Program-made: the position numbers and the translations under genes | Part shown: piece after piece, positions 13,224-13,532 of the stretch | How the letters are laid out: each line of letters opens with the position of its first letter | Numbering within the stretch: position 1 is the stretch's first letter | Assembly (NCBI GenBank): GCA_964579415.1 | Contig: CAZOGW010000082.1 | Span: forward strand, 1-13,532 | Source of the DNA: CAZOGW01 sp964579415 | GTDB taxonomy: Bacteria > Actinomycetota > Acidimicrobiia > Spongiisociales > UBA5794 | Direction of reading: 5' to 3' | DNA: 13,532 nucleotides | Notes under the pieces: generated by a model | Told to the model about the DNA's origin: nothing | What the model saw: the letters and a program-made list of their open reading frames with translations, nothing else | Databases searched by the model: none

Positions 13224-13508
13224 ATGCCCATCGACCGTGAGGTACTCGAAGCCGTCAGGGAGATGGACGAGCACGAGCTACGCCGCCTCCTCATCCTCGC
13301 CCAGGCCCGCCTGGAGCGCCGAGGAGTTCCGGTAGGCCCCGGCAACCAGCGCCGCGTCTCCCTACGCCGCCAGCAAGTCCGCTGCGGCAAGCCGACCTGC
13401 ACCACCTGCCCCCACGGCCCCTACTGGTACGCCTACTGGTGGGAAGAAGGAAAGCGCCGGTCGAGATACATCGGCAAGCTCGATGATGTACCGGAGGCGG
13501 CCGAATAG
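13224..13508 (+). CDS. Small DUF6788-like protein with a Cys/His cluster
   Basis: A 94-residue protein. The N-terminal third (4-33) is a charged helix, probably coiled-coil (LEAVREMDEHELRRLLILA). The C-terminal half is very basic and contains CGKPTCTTCPHGPYWYAYW (54-72) with Cys54-x4-Cys59-x2-Cys62-x-His64, ending in GKRRSRYIGKL (76-86). I recognise the 'CGK..C..C.HGPYWY..W..GK.RSRYIG' pattern as DUF6788, a small domain seen widely in bacteria and archaea and sometimes near mobile DNA; no function is known to me. The cluster suggests zinc and nucleic-acid binding. The ATG is 15 bases after the DUF3499-like stop, so the two may be co-transcribed, although the ribosome-binding site (GGAACGAG) is weak. 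Codon use is like its neighbours. Confidence 0.72.
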   Translation: MPIDREVLEAVREMDEHELRRLLILAQARLERRGVPVGPGNQRRVSLRRQQVRCGKPTCTTCPHGPYWYAYWWEEGKRRSRYIGKLDDVPEAAE

Positions 13509-13532
13509 TCGTCGGGCTGCTTTCGTCCTCCC

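Noticed and set aside
12981..13508. Mobile-element insertion suggested by the DUF6788-like gene
   Set aside because: No transposase, integrase, terminal repeats or shift in base composition is visible within the window.

Overview
The window is GC-rich, densely coded chromosomal DNA with the marks of an actinobacterium (phylum Actinomycetota). It has a propionyl/acetyl-CoA carboxylase beta chain divergent from birA, coenzyme F420 genes cofD-cofE, and a GT2/membrane protein, DUF5719-like and DUF3499-like run of genes that I know only from actinobacteria. The low-AT intergenic DNA and the monofunctional CofE (not the mycobacterial FbiB fusion) would fit a deep lineage such as Acidimicrobiia, but that placement is an inference. 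I see no rRNA, tRNA, CRISPR array, transposase or phage gene.

Layout. (1) 1-1273, minus: acyl-CoA carboxylase carboxyltransferase chain, cut by the window edge. (2) 1465-2181, plus: biotin protein ligase, which would biotinylate the carrier domain of that carboxylase. (3) 2231-2881, plus: dienelactone-hydrolase-like protein that lacks the nucleophile. (4) 3038-4369, minus, and 4621-5559, plus: divergent UDP-glucose 6-dehydrogenase and an NAD-dependent epimerase, sugar-nucleotide enzymes for surface polysaccharide. (5) 5641-6534, minus: Fpg/Nei DNA glycosylase. (6) 6670-8297, minus: cofD-cofE, overlapping start to stop, for F420 side-chain assembly. (7) 8318-12901, plus: a translationally coupled three-gene unit (GT2-like multi-pass membrane protein, secreted DUF5719-like protein, membrane-anchored thioredoxin-like protein). 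It is followed by a DUF3499-like zinc-binding protein (12981-13208) and a small DUF6788-like Cys-rich protein (13224-13508).

How they work together. accD with birA is a biotin-enzyme module. ugd, the epimerase and the GT2-like/DUF5719/thioredoxin unit all point to envelope or extracellular glycan work. cofD-cofE serve the F420 redox cofactor. The association of F420 genes with this envelope unit is, from memory, a conserved actinobacterial neighbourhood whose envelope proteins have no assigned function.

The most unusual structure is not a gene. Six of the seven intergenic gaps of about 40 bp or more carry short arrays of degenerate 7-bp tandem repeats built around a GTAC/GTAT core (GGTACTT, ACGTATC, GGATACT and AGTACCT types). 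They start exactly at, or within three bases of, stop codons in five cases, and in one case they supply the last two codons and the stop. Two arrays are folded into inverted repeats, including a perfect 18-bp stem upstream of birA. A separate perfect 14-bp GC hairpin buries the ribosome-binding site of fpg.
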